From Hondaea fermentalgiana (Eukaryota; Sar; Bigyra; Thraustochytrida; Thraustochytriidae): 64,000 bases of DNA. The DNA lies in assembly GCA_014084085.1 (NCBI GenBank), contig NPFB01000024.1, positions 17,188-81,187 on the forward strand. The letters are read 5' to 3'. The position numbers were made by a program, and so were the translations under genes. Below are positions 49,061 through 59,494 of the stretch, piece by piece (positions within the stretch are counted from its first letter, which is position 1; each line of letters begins with the position of its first letter). The notes below the pieces were generated by a model, which was not told where the DNA came from, did no database searches, and worked only from the letters and a program-made list of their open reading frames with translations.

Positions 49061-51502
49061 TCAGGATGCTGGTCTTGCTGCACCCGGATCAAGACGAGGC
49101 GGTGATGGATGACCGGGGGTATCTGGACTGATCTCAGCGAGGAACTTGTCAAGTTTGGCATGGAGATTTGTAGCCTCTGCCTTTGTTCGCGCCATGTTAT
49201 CCATTGCCGCCGAGGAGAGCAACTCGCTCAAGAAAGCAACCAAAAGTCGGAATCCTCGCGCGCAGCGCCGACATTTGTGTACACGCTCCTCACGCGAGAT
49301 GTCAACATTCGATCTCGTCGATTGACGCCGGCTACGTCGATGGTGATCGAGAGTGGCGGATATCATGGGAGCAAAACTGTCAAAGAGGAACTTTCCGGTC
49401 GCCAGCAAACTCTTGATATGGACCTCGTATTTGGACTCCCCAAGGCTCACTAGGACGGGGAGAGCCGCTGCGCAAATGTCAAGTGTTGCAGATTGTCCAT
49501 TGCGAAAATTTACGCAACGAAAAAAGTCGTACGTGACGCTAGGGTTACCCACGGCCTCGAGACTCTCGAGAGCCCGTGTGGGCTCGTTGTCTCGCCAAAT
49601 CGAGAGGATGCGCTCGAGCTCGTCGAGACGCTCTTGCATCACAGTTCGAAACTTGGCGTGCTCCTTCATGACTTCTTCTGTGACGTGTACCTTTGCATCA
49701 GCGCGCACAGTGCGTGACTCCACAGGCTTGCGCGCTCCTGACCACGCCCCTCGAGAGAAATCAGAGTAGCTTATATCGAGAGGCCCTTCGTGCGCGGCCC
49801 ATTGGCTCACGAGCCGACGCTCACGATTTGGCCGTGCGTTCTCTTGCTCGGGCCTGCCCTCGCGGCTCCGCGGAGGCTTTCGCGTCCTGGGCTCTCGTCG
49901 TCTTTCACTCTGTGCAGCCGCGCTCCCGTCATTTTTTTCTTCATTATTTGCTTCGCAATTCTCTTCTTCTCTTTCATCCTCGTCTTCTTCGTTGATGGCG
50001 AGGCCTTGTACCGTGTCCTCTTTCTTCGGACTCGGTTGAGCACGCTGCTCTGTTCGCTCTGCCGAAAAATCGAGATCCTTTGAACGATCTGCGTTGTCCT
50101 GACGATGGGAACCGATCTTTGAAGCATTATTGCCGGCGTTGACATCACTTGATCGATGACCAAGTGGCTCATTCGTCTCAGAAGAGCGTACCTTCTCATG
50201 ACCTTTGGAGTCTCGTGGTTGTTTCTCTTCCAATGCCTCAAAGTCTTCGTCGCTGGTGTAATCTTCAACAACAACGGCGTATTCTTCTTTCTCATGTGTT
50301 GCATCATCATCATCATCATCACGACTTTTTCTCTGTGATTCTGCCCGTGGTTCGGAGTCTCTTGGCGTGCACCTTTCTCGAGGGGAGTGCGTCGTCTCGC
50401 TATCTTGTCGAGGTGCGGGAGCTCGAACGATGATGTCATCGTTGATGAATTCCTCAACATTGCAAGCATCATCTGCATCAGCGTCTTCTCCATGATCATC
50501 AGTCTCATCTTGGACAAGAGCATTCATATCTACAGACCAGACGGTGACCATGGTTCGATCCTTCAGAGCGCATGCGATCATACGCTGATCACCATTTTTG
50601 TCACGCGTAATCTGTGCGTCCTGGACAGATCCCCATGCAATGGGCTCAGCGGAGATGCCACGAGTCGGTTGAAGCGACCACACCCGTAGACCGTTGTCCG
50701 AAGCGCACACCAGGTTATGTGGAGCAGCTTCGTCAGCTTGTGAAGCCGTGTCCAAAAAGGCAATTTGACGGATCGCCTGGCCATGCTCTGTTGGGGTCGC
50801 GCCGACTTGGCGAAAGGTTTCGAGATCCCAATATCGCACGGTTCCGTCTTTCGAGCCTGTTGCGAGCCAGAACTCATCTGGATGAAAGCGCACAGCCGAG
50901 ATGCCCCCGCGATGGCCGGCAAACTCGTGCAAAAGCTTGCCAGCTTGGAGATCCCATAATTTGACCGTGCGGTCCTCACTTCCGGAAGCCACCCACTTGC
51001 CATCAGGACTAAAGGCAAGGCACGAAACGGAATCCTCGTGATCTGCAAAAGTGCGCACGCAGCCTCTGGTCCGAATATCCCAGACGCGTACATCCGTGTC
51101 CTGACCGCCTGACCCGAGCACATTGCCCAATGGATGAAAGGCTGTTGAAGTGCACTCTGCGCGATGACCAGTTAATCTGCACCTTGTCTTACCGCCGGCA
51201 TTAAGGGCAAGAAGCTTGACACTGCCACTTCGCGATCCGACTGCCGCCACGTTCTCGTCCGCGTCAAAGGCCACGCATTGCACAGCACGTTTGGCGACCT
51301 GAATACTTTGAAGGCACGCTGTTCTGCCAACCCTCCACAGGTTAAGTTTTCCGTCCTCGCCGCCGCTCGCGAGAATCTGGCCAGATCGTGGGCCAATCTT
51401 CACGCACGTGACGCCCTCGGCATGTGCCACGAGCGTCTGTAGCTTGCGGCTTGCGCTCTGCTGCTGCCTATACGCTCCTCTGAGCGACCATCGTTCGGGC
51501 AT
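49061..51502 (-). CDS. KATNB1: Katanin p80 WD40 subunit (KATNB1)
   Basis: The 813-residue protein is the regulatory subunit of the microtubule-severing enzyme katanin. The N-terminal 300 residues or so form a WD40 propeller: LVAHAEGVTCVKIGPRSGQI, SCLAFSPDGKWVASGSEDRT, KLWDLQAGKLLHEFAGHRGG. A long charged, low-complexity middle is rich in Asp, Glu, Arg and Ser. The C-terminal con80 domain (about 630-790; WRDNEPTRALESLEAVGNPS, ALPVLVSLGESKYEVHIKSL) binds the p60 ATPase. The frame opens upstream at a GTG, but the first ATG, at 51502 (MPERWSLRG), is the likely start. Katanin acts on cytoplasmic and axonemal microtubules, and its p80 subunit is needed for central-pair assembly in other flagellates. 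With CFAP52 it supports a flagellated life stage. Confidence 0.93.
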   Translation of the reverse strand: MPERWSLRGAYRQQQSASRKLQTLVAHAEGVTCVKIGPRSGQILASGGEDGKLNLWRVGRTACLQSIQVAKRAVQCVAFDADENVAAVGSRSGSVKLLALNAGGKTRCRLTGHRAECTSTAFHPLGNVLGSGGQDTDVRVWDIRTRGCVRTFADHEDSVSCLAFSPDGKWVASGSEDRTVKLWDLQAGKLLHEFAGHRGGISAVRFHPDEFWLATGSKDGTVRYWDLETFRQVGATPTEHGQAIRQIAFLDTASQADEAAPHNLVCASDNGLRVWSLQPTRGISAEPIAWGSVQDAQITRDKNGDQRMIACALKDRTMVTVWSVDMNALVQDETDDHGEDADADDACNVEEFINDDIIVRAPAPRQDSETTHSPRERCTPRDSEPRAESQRKSRDDDDDDATHEKEEYAVVVEDYTSDEDFEALEEKQPRDSKGHEKVRSSETNEPLGHRSSDVNAGNNASKIGSHRQDNADRSKDLDFSAERTEQRAQPSPKKEDTVQGLAINEEDEDEREEENCEANNEEKNDGSAAAQSERRREPRTRKPPRSREGRPEQENARPNRERRLVSQWAAHEGPLDISYSDFSRGAWSGARKPVESRTVRADAKVHVTEEVMKEHAKFRTVMQERLDELERILSIWRDNEPTRALESLEAVGNPSVTYDFFRCVNFRNGQSATLDICAAALPVLVSLGESKYEVHIKSLLATGKFLFDSFAPMISATLDHHRRSRRQSTRSNVDISREERVHKCRRCARGFRLLVAFLSELLSSAAMDNMARTKAEATNLHAKLDKFLAEISPDTPGHPSPPRLDPGAARPAS

Positions 51503-51997
51503 GTTTCCCTTGATAAAGTGCACCAGGAGCTAGTTGACGCGCTGCACGCACGGACGCAGGCAGGCAGACAGGCAGGCAGGCAGGAAAAGACGAAGGTGGG
51601 ATAATGGCAGTTGACGCACGTCGCTTTCGCGCCAGCGCATGCGCGCAAGCTCACGGAATCGGGTACAATGGACTAAGTCTCTACTCTGATGCCCCAAAGA
51701 AACGTTGAGATGTGAAAATGGGTTGCGGAAAAAAGTTAAGCTTGACCTTTGTTGCGGGACGGGGAACAAACTTGAGGAGACGGACGAAACGAAAATGATT
51801 GCTCAGGCTGCTCTCTTTGGTTGACAGTGATTAGCGAGGAAGGAGAGGAGGAACAAGAAGAAGAAGAATGAAAATAGGCCTGTGTCGAGTCGGAACTACA
51901 CTGACAGGTAAAGAAAGAAGAACGAAAAATAGAAAAAAGTAAAAAAAGTACGAGAATACACGCGAATTCGCTTTAGCTACGTATAACTGTGTCTCCA
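51503..51997. other. Intergenic region with (CAGG)n
   Basis: Nearly 500 bases lie upstream of katanin p80 and downstream of the ARF-GEF. A (CAGG/CAGA)n array is at about 51557-51584 and an AAGAAGAAG/AAAAAAG run at 51850-51955. No gene is seen. Confidence 0.6.
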
Positions 51998-54900
51998 TTA
52001 CCGGTCAGAGGGCGCGACGTCGAGACCAAGAAGCTTGGACACTTGCTGGTCAAATATTTGGCGCAACGCGGCATGAACCTCGCGATTGCCACAATCCAAG
52101 AGAGCGGTAAGCAACGGGTACAGCCACGGCAGCTGCCGCTTCATCTTCGAGACGTCCCAATGCAAGACCTCGTGAAGACTTTGAGCGACCACGGGCGTGA
52201 AATGACGCATGTCTACCTCTGCCTCAGACTCTGTTACGGCGGATCCGCGTGCCTGTCGTCGCGCCGTCGCATCGCGCGAAGCGCTCGATGAATCCATCTG
52301 CTCCAGCTCGGCCGTGCGCACTCTGTCTTGAAACAGATAGTGCATAAAGAGCGAGTGAAGTGTCTGTTCGAGACGAGACGACACGCCTGAAACTGTATCA
52401 GTACTCAGTCCGATTTTTTCGGCATCGCCGTCGGCACGAAAGAGAAGAGTAATGTATCGCCCCAGAGCCATGGTCTCTTGACGCAGAAGCGAGGGGGGCG
52501 CCCCCGTCGTATCATCCGACATGAAGCCACGGCGCTGCAGTTCTTGACGCAAGCTCAAGTCGTCATTGAACTCGTGTGAAAAGGCTGCCGACCTCTCGAT
52601 CAGGTCGAGGACCTGAAGGAGGTTCGCCTCACTCATCCCACTCATGTTCCCGGGCAACACGCGGCCCATCACTTCGAGCATGCGAAGCTGCACTGTGCTC
52701 ATGGTGAATGCCGTGCTGTTGCTAAAGGGAAGTAAGTCGCCCGGGATCGGGACGTGAAACGAGAAACGTGCCCCCTCTCGTTTGACCGGTTCGCTCGTCT
52801 TTGCCTCTGACGTTTTGGCCTCGTCATCGCTCGTATTCGTACCTCCAGGCGTCGCGACTGGCTGAACTTCGCCGTTTGCGTGCAGGCTCTGGTCCTCATC
52901 CTTGTCCTTTTCATGGTCGTCAACGACATCATCAACGTCTTCGTCGTCCTCATTCGAGTTCTCTTCGTCGTCCTCCTCCTCATCGTTGGCGTTCTCGGGG
53001 GGTTCGAGATTGAGCCAGCGACGAGTGGACTTTTCTGTGAGAAAACGTGGCGTCGAATCTGACATAATGTGATCGATGCAGTCAACCACGAGGCCCCACT
53101 GAGGCTTGCCAAGGTCCTTGCCGCATTGCGAAAGCAGCTTGGCCATGATGGCTACGCCGATACCTGAGACCTGGCCCGAGTTCGTAAGCGCTAGCCGCTC
53201 AACAATGCCGAGATGATCCTCGAACAAGAGACCCATCGCTGTCTCGCGCATGTCAGAAGACCAATCCGGACGCTCCAGAGCACTCGCTGACTCATCGGCA
53301 AGCGAGCCGTCCAGCATTTTGGCCAACAAATCCGTGAGCTGCGAAAGCACGCGGCCGAGGGTCGTCTCAAGGGGCTGCGTTCCCGACTCGAGAAGGTAAC
53401 CCGGGGAAATGGGCGTTACCGGGGGCGACATGAAGGATCCCAGGGCGAGCAAAAGCTCCTCATCAGCAGCCTGTGCTCTGTGAATGTATTCAACGCGCGC
53501 ATGCTTGATGCGGGTAATGCACGCCGCCGAGAAGGGTTGCAAACAGTCTCGGAGCTCTGCGAACAAGTCAAAGATCCCGTATCGCAAGAGAAGACTCCAG
53601 ACAGCCGGTGAAATGCGCCCGGCCTGCGCACGCAGTTCCGAGAAGAGTATCCCCATCGCGCGCATGCGCACAGGTGCCCTCGAGTCGCCAATGAGCATCG
53701 CGAGACTGCGAACGAGCGCCCACAAGCGGCCTACATGTTCATGGTCGTCCGCGCGGGTCTCGGAAAATGTGGTGTCGGGCGCAGAGAGGACCTTTTTGAG
53801 CGCCTTTTCCAAGAGATCCATCGCCTTGCTCGAAAGCTCGGTATCCGCGTTCGACCGGTTCGACGCAAAGGAGAACAGGCAGCGCACGAGCTCGGGAAAG
53901 TGCGCATCGAGGGCTCCGACGTGCTCCTTGACGAGACGGTCGAGGATTCCGAACGAAAGCGAGTGGATCTCGGCATTTGGGTCGTTCCCGCCCACGGAAA
54001 GGACATTGAGGAGAACTCGCCATCCTGACTTGATGTGTTTGCTCCGTGTGAGAATAATGTTCTCAGAGCAGCGAAGAACGAGATCTCGCAGCTCCGAGCT
54101 CTTCGAGGTGGCAATCATTTGCTCAAAGGGGGCCATAAACTGAAGCTGGAAGCTAAAGCCCGTCAGTTCATCCTTTTCCAGGAATTTCACTGTGAGCTGA
54201 CGCAAGGAATCGATGGCGTACATTGAGATCCGCACATCCTTGTGGCAGCCAGCAAAGGTAAAGTGGTCAGAGAGAATGGACCAAACACGCCCCCAGACAA
54301 AGCGCGGCCGCGTCTCCATGTTGGAGTCAGCGACTTCGACAATCTTTTGTAGAGAGAAAGTTCGCGGTTTATTGTCCAAGGCCGAGCGCCCGAGCGTGGC
54401 TCTTTCACTGACCTGAAGCTCCATACGAGAAACAGCGCAAAGGGCGTCCACCATTTCGATGATCGCGTTTGACCCCAGATTCACGGAATCGAGAAAGATG
54501 CGATCAATTTGGATCATGTCGAGGGCCTTGACCACCCGCATCGCATTGTCCTCATCGGTCATACGAGCTGCCTCCTCTGGAGTCGGGCCCGACTGGAAGT
54601 AGGAGAAGATTGACCCCTCGCCAGCACTCGAGGTTGTACCTCCGTGACTGCCATCTCCATGAGCCCCACCATTGGCAGCGGTGCCCATGGAGCGTCGGCG
54701 GGGCAGCCGTCCTGACGAGCGGCGACGGGTCGCGCTTTCCAATTTGGCCTGCGCGAGATCGTCAGTAGCGCCCGAATGGATGAGCTGCAGACGCGAGAGC
54801 TGCGAGAAGCATTTGAGCGCAGGTTCCCAAGAAGACCCAAGGTAGTTACCCTCGAGCTGAACGACCTCCACAAGGGCGCGGACGCACTCAATGTGCTTGG

Positions 54901-57900
54901 CTTTCATCTCTTGCGTCGTCGAGAGCAACGTAAATTTAGTGAGCGCGTCGAAAAGAGTCCGACGCTCGTCCGCCATGCCGAAGCGACAGGCGATACGCAG
55001 TGCCGACTTCATGCCAGACGTGACCGCATCCACGGTGACGAACTCCGAGGTGTTTTGCATGTTCACCGAGAAGACAGCGCAAAAGGGGGCCCACGTAACC
55101 GCGAACATGGGGCGTACATGGTCATTTTCATCGTAAAAGTAAGCCTCGCCGGTGTCCTCGCCTTCCTCGTCCTCGTCCTCGTCTTGGTCGCGCGCGGTGC
55201 CCTGCTCGTGTTCTTCCTCGGCATCGGCCTGGGCGTCATCGCCAAGGGCGGAAGCGTCGGTTTTCACGGCAAGCCCGTTGCCCAGCCCGTTCGCCGCAGC
55301 AGCACTCTCGTTGCGCGAAACGCTGCTTGTCTCGCTAACGAGATCTGCTGTGGGATGCGCTGCCTGCCCCTGACCATGCAGCGAAGCCATGCCACTCCCC
55401 GCGGACCTCACGCGTAAGAGCGACTGCCTTCCCGTAGGAGTCGACGGCGCCCCTGGCTGCCGGCTTCGCCCGTTGGCGCCGGCGCGCGCAGAGGGCAAAA
55501 GCAAGCTTGCAGACTCTACCATTTCCTGGCGCTCCTTGGAAAAAGCTGCGCGTTTGCGACGCGAGAGTGCTTCGCGGCTGTTGCCAAAGAAACCCAGCGA
55601 CCCGGCCCCGCCCATGCCGCCTCGGGCCTTGCTCTTTTCGCGCTCGCGCTCACCGTCGTCCTCCTTGAGCGAGATCTCGGTGGTCTTGATGCGCTCGTAA
55701 ATGCCAAGCAGAAAGTCTGGGTCGAGATCACGACCTCCAGCGATTCCACCGTTCATGGCAATAAAAGCCTGTCCGGTCATTTTCTTTTCCACGGGAATGT
55801 TTGGGCTGTGCAGGTCGGTGTGAAGCATAATAATGGCAAACGCAAGGACATACGCGGTGTCAGCGCTGGGAAAGCTCTTCGGGTTGTTTTCAAAATAGCG
55901 AGCCGCGAACTTTTCGATGATACGGTCGATCTTCTGCGCCTCGCCAGGGATTCGGAATCCGGCCAAGAAGACACGGAGCGCCTCGTCAATGACCTGATCG
56001 GTGAAATTGAGTTGATCCACGTAGCAATAGAGCGTCTCCACGTTGAATCCAGCGTCCTCTCCCAGAAATTCGCCAATCTTGGTCTTGGAAAAGACATCTT
56101 GAAACTCAAGCAGAGCCGAGGCGACGTCATCGGGCGTGCGGTCAATGTAGCCCTCCTTGACGAGAAAGTCGATGCCACGTTTGGGTTTGATAAGAAACTT
56201 GGAAGCGGCGCTTTCGATGTCGCGACGATACTTTTGCTTTTGCTGGAAGGAGTCCACCTTGAGGCGTCGCAAGCTCTGCGCGCCGGCGGCAGCAACGCTC
56301 GGGGCCAGCGTGGCAGAGTCGCCCCCGACACTTGTCCGACTCGGTGCATGCACGGAGCCGCCGTGGCGCGAGACATTGGGTTGCGTAGTGCTCTCGTCCT
56401 CCTCTCCTATCTCCTGAACTCCCGCCTCGCCAGTGGTCGGCAAAGGCGCAACAGGCTCCGAGTCGGTGGTGGTTGCACCTGCATTGTCGCCTCCAGCACC
56501 GGCAGACTCTTCTTGAGGGTTCTCCGGGCCCATGCGCGCGCTACTGCCTGGAAGATTTTCCTGGACGTGTGTGAACTCTGCGAGCGAATGGAGGATGGAC
56601 ACCATGGAGGTGAGAGACATTTCATGCAAGGCGACCTTTTGCTGGTCATCTTGTGAGAGCACGCCATTGGGCGAAGTGGGGCGAGGATCCGATGCAAGCT
56701 TGGAGAGAACCTTGACGATGCGCGAGTACAGGTCAATGCTGTCCCAGTCACAGTCATAGTTGAGAAAGATGCTCACAAGAGTTTCGACGTCTTTTGCGAT
56801 TTGCAAGAACACCTCCAAAACGAGGACTTTGTGTTCGTGGGGAGAATTGGAGGATTCGAGAAGAGGGAGAAAGATCTTGGAGATGACGAGCTCAATTTCC
56901 TCCTTGAGATGCTCGGCAAAGCGGGACTGCAGCGCAACGAAGATGCGCAGCGACAGCCCGACGACCTGGGTGTTGCTGGAAACGGAGTTCTTGACCAGCG
57001 AAGAGGTCAAGTAGTTTTTGATGGCGTAGACAAAGTCCTTGTTATTGCGAAAGGCTGGACCGCTGGCCTCCAGGATGCTGAGAACGAGGTCAAGAGAGAG
57101 GATTTTGGATCGAAGAGCAATAGGGTCCGGAATGTGATTGTCTCCAGCGGCGCCCGTCCCGTCCACCAGGTTCTGATTCTTCATCGAGAGCTTACAGAGC
57201 GCTCGAAACAAGAGATATGCGTCCTTGTGCTGGATCGATTTGAAGGGGGCAGACTTTCCCTTCGCCTGCTTTCTGGCCTTTTGGCTGCTCTTGCCATTCG
57301 CGCCTTCGGAAACGGTCTTCAGGGTCCCGGTCCGGGCCACCGGCGATCCCCCTGGGATGGACCCTCCAACTGAAAGGCTGTCCATCTCGAGCTGCTCGGC
57401 CACCTCGCGATACATGCAAGCGTCAAAATCGTCTGCTGGCGGCGCAACGTGAGGAGACTCTGCAGAGACAGGAGGGATGTCAGGGCCGCTCTCCGAAGAC
57501 GAAGCTGCTGTAGCAGCAATGTGTGCGCTGTCGTTGTCTGCATCATCTGGGTCTTCGGCGGCTTCGGCTGTGGCCGTGGCATCAGACGTGGCACTCGGGC
57601 GCGAGTCGTTTGTTTCTGGCGGAGAGGAAGGTTGCTGATCCGCGGGCGCGAGAGACGACGCCGTCGAAGCGCGTGCGCGACTTGACCCTCCGGAAGGGAG
57701 GCGAGCGTCAGCCACTTCCATTTGCTGAAAAATAGCGCTCATCATCTGCGTAAGAGTGGCCTTGGCAGTGGTCTTGTTGACCGGATTGCGCGAGTATAGA
57801 TGAATGTGGTAGCAAGCGCGAACGGAGTTGAGCAGCGACGTCTCGTGCACGCCACAGCCTGCGCTCGTTACGGCTGTGAGCAGCGCTTTGATGACTTGCA

Positions 57901-58291
57901 GTTGGACCGAGTCGTCGGTGGTGTTACCCTTGCCTTCGGTGTCCTCGCACGCACAAATGGCCCGAACGACAAGGTCCATGACAGAGATGTCTGGTTCCTC
58001 GGTCTCGAAGCCGGCGTCACGGGCTTTGGCCTGGCCTTGCAGGAACCCGTAAGACATGAGTTTTTGCAAGCAGTCGAGGGAGGCCACAGCAACCTTGGGC
58101 TGCGGTGCCGCGAGCGCTAAGAGCAAGGGTTTCAGGTAAGCGTCGGCAGGCGATGACCCAGCTTCGAGGTTCTCGTCCGAAGTCTCTTCGAGCCGCTTGA
58201 GCGCCTCGTTTGCGGCCTCCTTGAGGGCAGTCTGCTTGCGTCCAGCATCTTTGAGGATCCGCTTCAGGGTCGTTTCGAGCGTATCGCGCAT
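51998..58291 (-). CDS. BIG-type Sec7 ARF guanine nucleotide exchange factor
   Basis: The single-exon gene encodes about 2097 residues from the ATG at 58291 (MRDTLETTLKRIL); the frame runs two codons further to a GTG only. It is a large ARF-GEF of the BIG/Sec7 class, which activates ARF GTPases at the trans-Golgi and endosomes. An N-terminal DCB region (about 1-190) and HUS region (about 390-580) precede the Sec7 domain (about 695-850). Sec7 hallmarks are FLVKEGYID, FLGEDAGFN and FRIPGEAQKIDRIIEKFAAR, with the catalytic Glu near residue 783, then LHTDLHSPNIP. HDS regions follow (MFAVTWAPFCAVFSVNMQNT and others). Acidic, probably disordered stretches lie between HDS blocks, notably near residues 1020-1050 and 1755-1810. 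Size and order match BIG1/BIG2 and plant BIG proteins. Confidence 0.95.
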   Translation of the reverse strand: MRDTLETTLKRILKDAGRKQTALKEAANEALKRLEETSDENLEAGSSPADAYLKPLLLALAAPQPKVAVASLDCLQKLMSYGFLQGQAKARDAGFETEEPDISVMDLVVRAICACEDTEGKGNTTDDSVQLQVIKALLTAVTSAGCGVHETSLLNSVRACYHIHLYSRNPVNKTTAKATLTQMMSAIFQQMEVADARLPSGGSSRARASTASSLAPADQQPSSPPETNDSRPSATSDATATAEAAEDPDDADNDSAHIAATAASSSESGPDIPPVSAESPHVAPPADDFDACMYREVAEQLEMDSLSVGGSIPGGSPVARTGTLKTVSEGANGKSSQKARKQAKGKSAPFKSIQHKDAYLLFRALCKLSMKNQNLVDGTGAAGDNHIPDPIALRSKILSLDLVLSILEASGPAFRNNKDFVYAIKNYLTSSLVKNSVSSNTQVVGLSLRIFVALQSRFAEHLKEEIELVISKIFLPLLESSNSPHEHKVLVLEVFLQIAKDVETLVSIFLNYDCDWDSIDLYSRIVKVLSKLASDPRPTSPNGVLSQDDQQKVALHEMSLTSMVSILHSLAEFTHVQENLPGSSARMGPENPQEESAGAGGDNAGATTTDSEPVAPLPTTGEAGVQEIGEEDESTTQPNVSRHGGSVHAPSRTSVGGDSATLAPSVAAAGAQSLRRLKVDSFQQKQKYRRDIESAASKFLIKPKRGIDFLVKEGYIDRTPDDVASALLEFQDVFSKTKIGEFLGEDAGFNVETLYCYVDQLNFTDQVIDEALRVFLAGFRIPGEAQKIDRIIEKFAARYFENNPKSFPSADTAYVLAFAIIMLHTDLHSPNIPVEKKMTGQAFIAMNGGIAGGRDLDPDFLLGIYERIKTTEISLKEDDGEREREKSKARGGMGGAGSLGFFGNSREALSRRKRAAFSKERQEMVESASLLLPSARAGANGRSRQPGAPSTPTGRQSLLRVRSAGSGMASLHGQGQAAHPTADLVSETSSVSRNESAAAANGLGNGLAVKTDASALGDDAQADAEEEHEQGTARDQDEDEDEEGEDTGEAYFYDENDHVRPMFAVTWAPFCAVFSVNMQNTSEFVTVDAVTSGMKSALRIACRFGMADERRTLFDALTKFTLLSTTQEMKAKHIECVRALVEVVQLEGNYLGSSWEPALKCFSQLSRLQLIHSGATDDLAQAKLESATRRRSSGRLPRRRSMGTAANGGAHGDGSHGGTTSSAGEGSIFSYFQSGPTPEEAARMTDEDNAMRVVKALDMIQIDRIFLDSVNLGSNAIIEMVDALCAVSRMELQVSERATLGRSALDNKPRTFSLQKIVEVADSNMETRPRFVWGRVWSILSDHFTFAGCHKDVRISMYAIDSLRQLTVKFLEKDELTGFSFQLQFMAPFEQMIATSKSSELRDLVLRCSENIILTRSKHIKSGWRVLLNVLSVGGNDPNAEIHSLSFGILDRLVKEHVGALDAHFPELVRCLFSFASNRSNADTELSSKAMDLLEKALKKVLSAPDTTFSETRADDHEHVGRLWALVRSLAMLIGDSRAPVRMRAMGILFSELRAQAGRISPAVWSLLLRYGIFDLFAELRDCLQPFSAACITRIKHARVEYIHRAQAADEELLLALGSFMSPPVTPISPGYLLESGTQPLETTLGRVLSQLTDLLAKMLDGSLADESASALERPDWSSDMRETAMGLLFEDHLGIVERLALTNSGQVSGIGVAIMAKLLSQCGKDLGKPQWGLVVDCIDHIMSDSTPRFLTEKSTRRWLNLEPPENANDEEEDDEENSNEDDEDVDDVVDDHEKDKDEDQSLHANGEVQPVATPGGTNTSDDEAKTSEAKTSEPVKREGARFSFHVPIPGDLLPFSNSTAFTMSTVQLRMLEVMGRVLPGNMSGMSEANLLQVLDLIERSAAFSHEFNDDLSLRQELQRRGFMSDDTTGAPPSLLRQETMALGRYITLLFRADGDAEKIGLSTDTVSGVSSRLEQTLHSLFMHYLFQDRVRTAELEQMDSSSASRDATARRQARGSAVTESEAEVDMRHFTPVVAQSLHEVLHWDVSKMKRQLPWLYPLLTALLDCGNREVHAALRQIFDQQVSKLLGLDVAPSDR

Positions 58292-59494
58292 TGTCACGAG
58301 GCTCCGTCAATCCTTATGTTGGGGGGGAAATGAATCTGGCTATGCTCTGGGCGGCACACGGACCGCGCTCGGGCGGAAGAGCCTTGGGCTTGCGCTTGGA
58401 CCACGTGGCGTGGACTGCTTGCTATCTATCTTCTTTCCCCTTTTATCCCGCTACGATGTGGTGATAATCGATGAAGTAGCCGCTCTCCCACTGCACCACG
58501 TGGTTGCCCCTTCCCTTCGAAAGCAGGTCAAGTCAAACCCGAGCCGTGCCGAAGACCCACTCGCACCACGCGGTCCGAGGGGGCGGCCGAGCTTCCTTGG
58601 CGCGCCTTTGGCGCCCGCGCCCCGGCAGGCCGTCTTGGCCTGCTGCGCGGCTCGGTCGCCCTGCGCGCGCGCGCCTCTCCTTTCGACGCGGCGCAAAGTC
58701 GATTGCGAGCTGCTCTGACGAGCTCGCTTGCCAAGGTCGGCGAGATCCTGCGCACCGTCCTCATTCCACAGCTCCCACAACTAGACGCTTTCATGTTGCA
58801 AAAGATAAGAAAACTAGTTTGCGACTATAGTCTCAATCGACCAGTGGCTGCGTAGCTTTCTTTTTTTCCAAGCATGATGGATGAGTGTGTCCGTCTAGCG
58901 GTGCGGCCTCCATGATGATGGAAAGACGAAGCCCGCTCTTGCTCGGCCTCGACGTCGAGAGTGTCCTTTCTCAATCTGGTCATGGTTCTCGTGCATGCTC
59001 AAGCAGTTTCTGGCCTCCAGACCTGGCCTAGGTATAGCCTAGCGATCAGCCGGAAAGAGCCTTGGGGATGGGATCATTCTGGCTTGGCTGGCTGTTGTTG
59101 GTCAGTTGGCCCGCTGATGATAATAAAGAATAAGGCAAGGAGTCGATCGCCCTTATGCTCGACTTGCGCGGCCATTGTGCACTTGTGCAGAGCCGTTTGC
59201 TCACTTGCCGCGGGCAAGCGCAAGTGCGAATTGGCCGCGAGCCTGGCTGGGCCGCCGCGCCCTCTTTTGTCGTCTCTTCGCAGGTGGCCAAGGGCAGTCG
59301 CAAGTGCTGCGACCAAACCGCAATCCACTCCGACGGACGCACACGCAGGCAGACAGGCAAGCAGGCAAGGACGGGCGCGGGGGAAGGAGTAACAGGAGAG
59401 ACGCGGGAGGGAAGGAGAGCGAAGAAACTACACGGTATCCACCGTGCCGACACCCGTTGAGACCTGCGACGAAGGCGCCGCCGCAGTAGACACC
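58292..59494. other. 1.2 kb intergenic region between ARF-GEF and PAPS transporter
   Basis: Upstream of both divergent genes. It includes an ACTAGTTTGCGACTATAG stretch at about 58813-58830 and (CAGG/CAAG)n repeats at about 59342-59370. Open frames in it lack recognisable domains; I call no gene. Confidence 0.6.
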
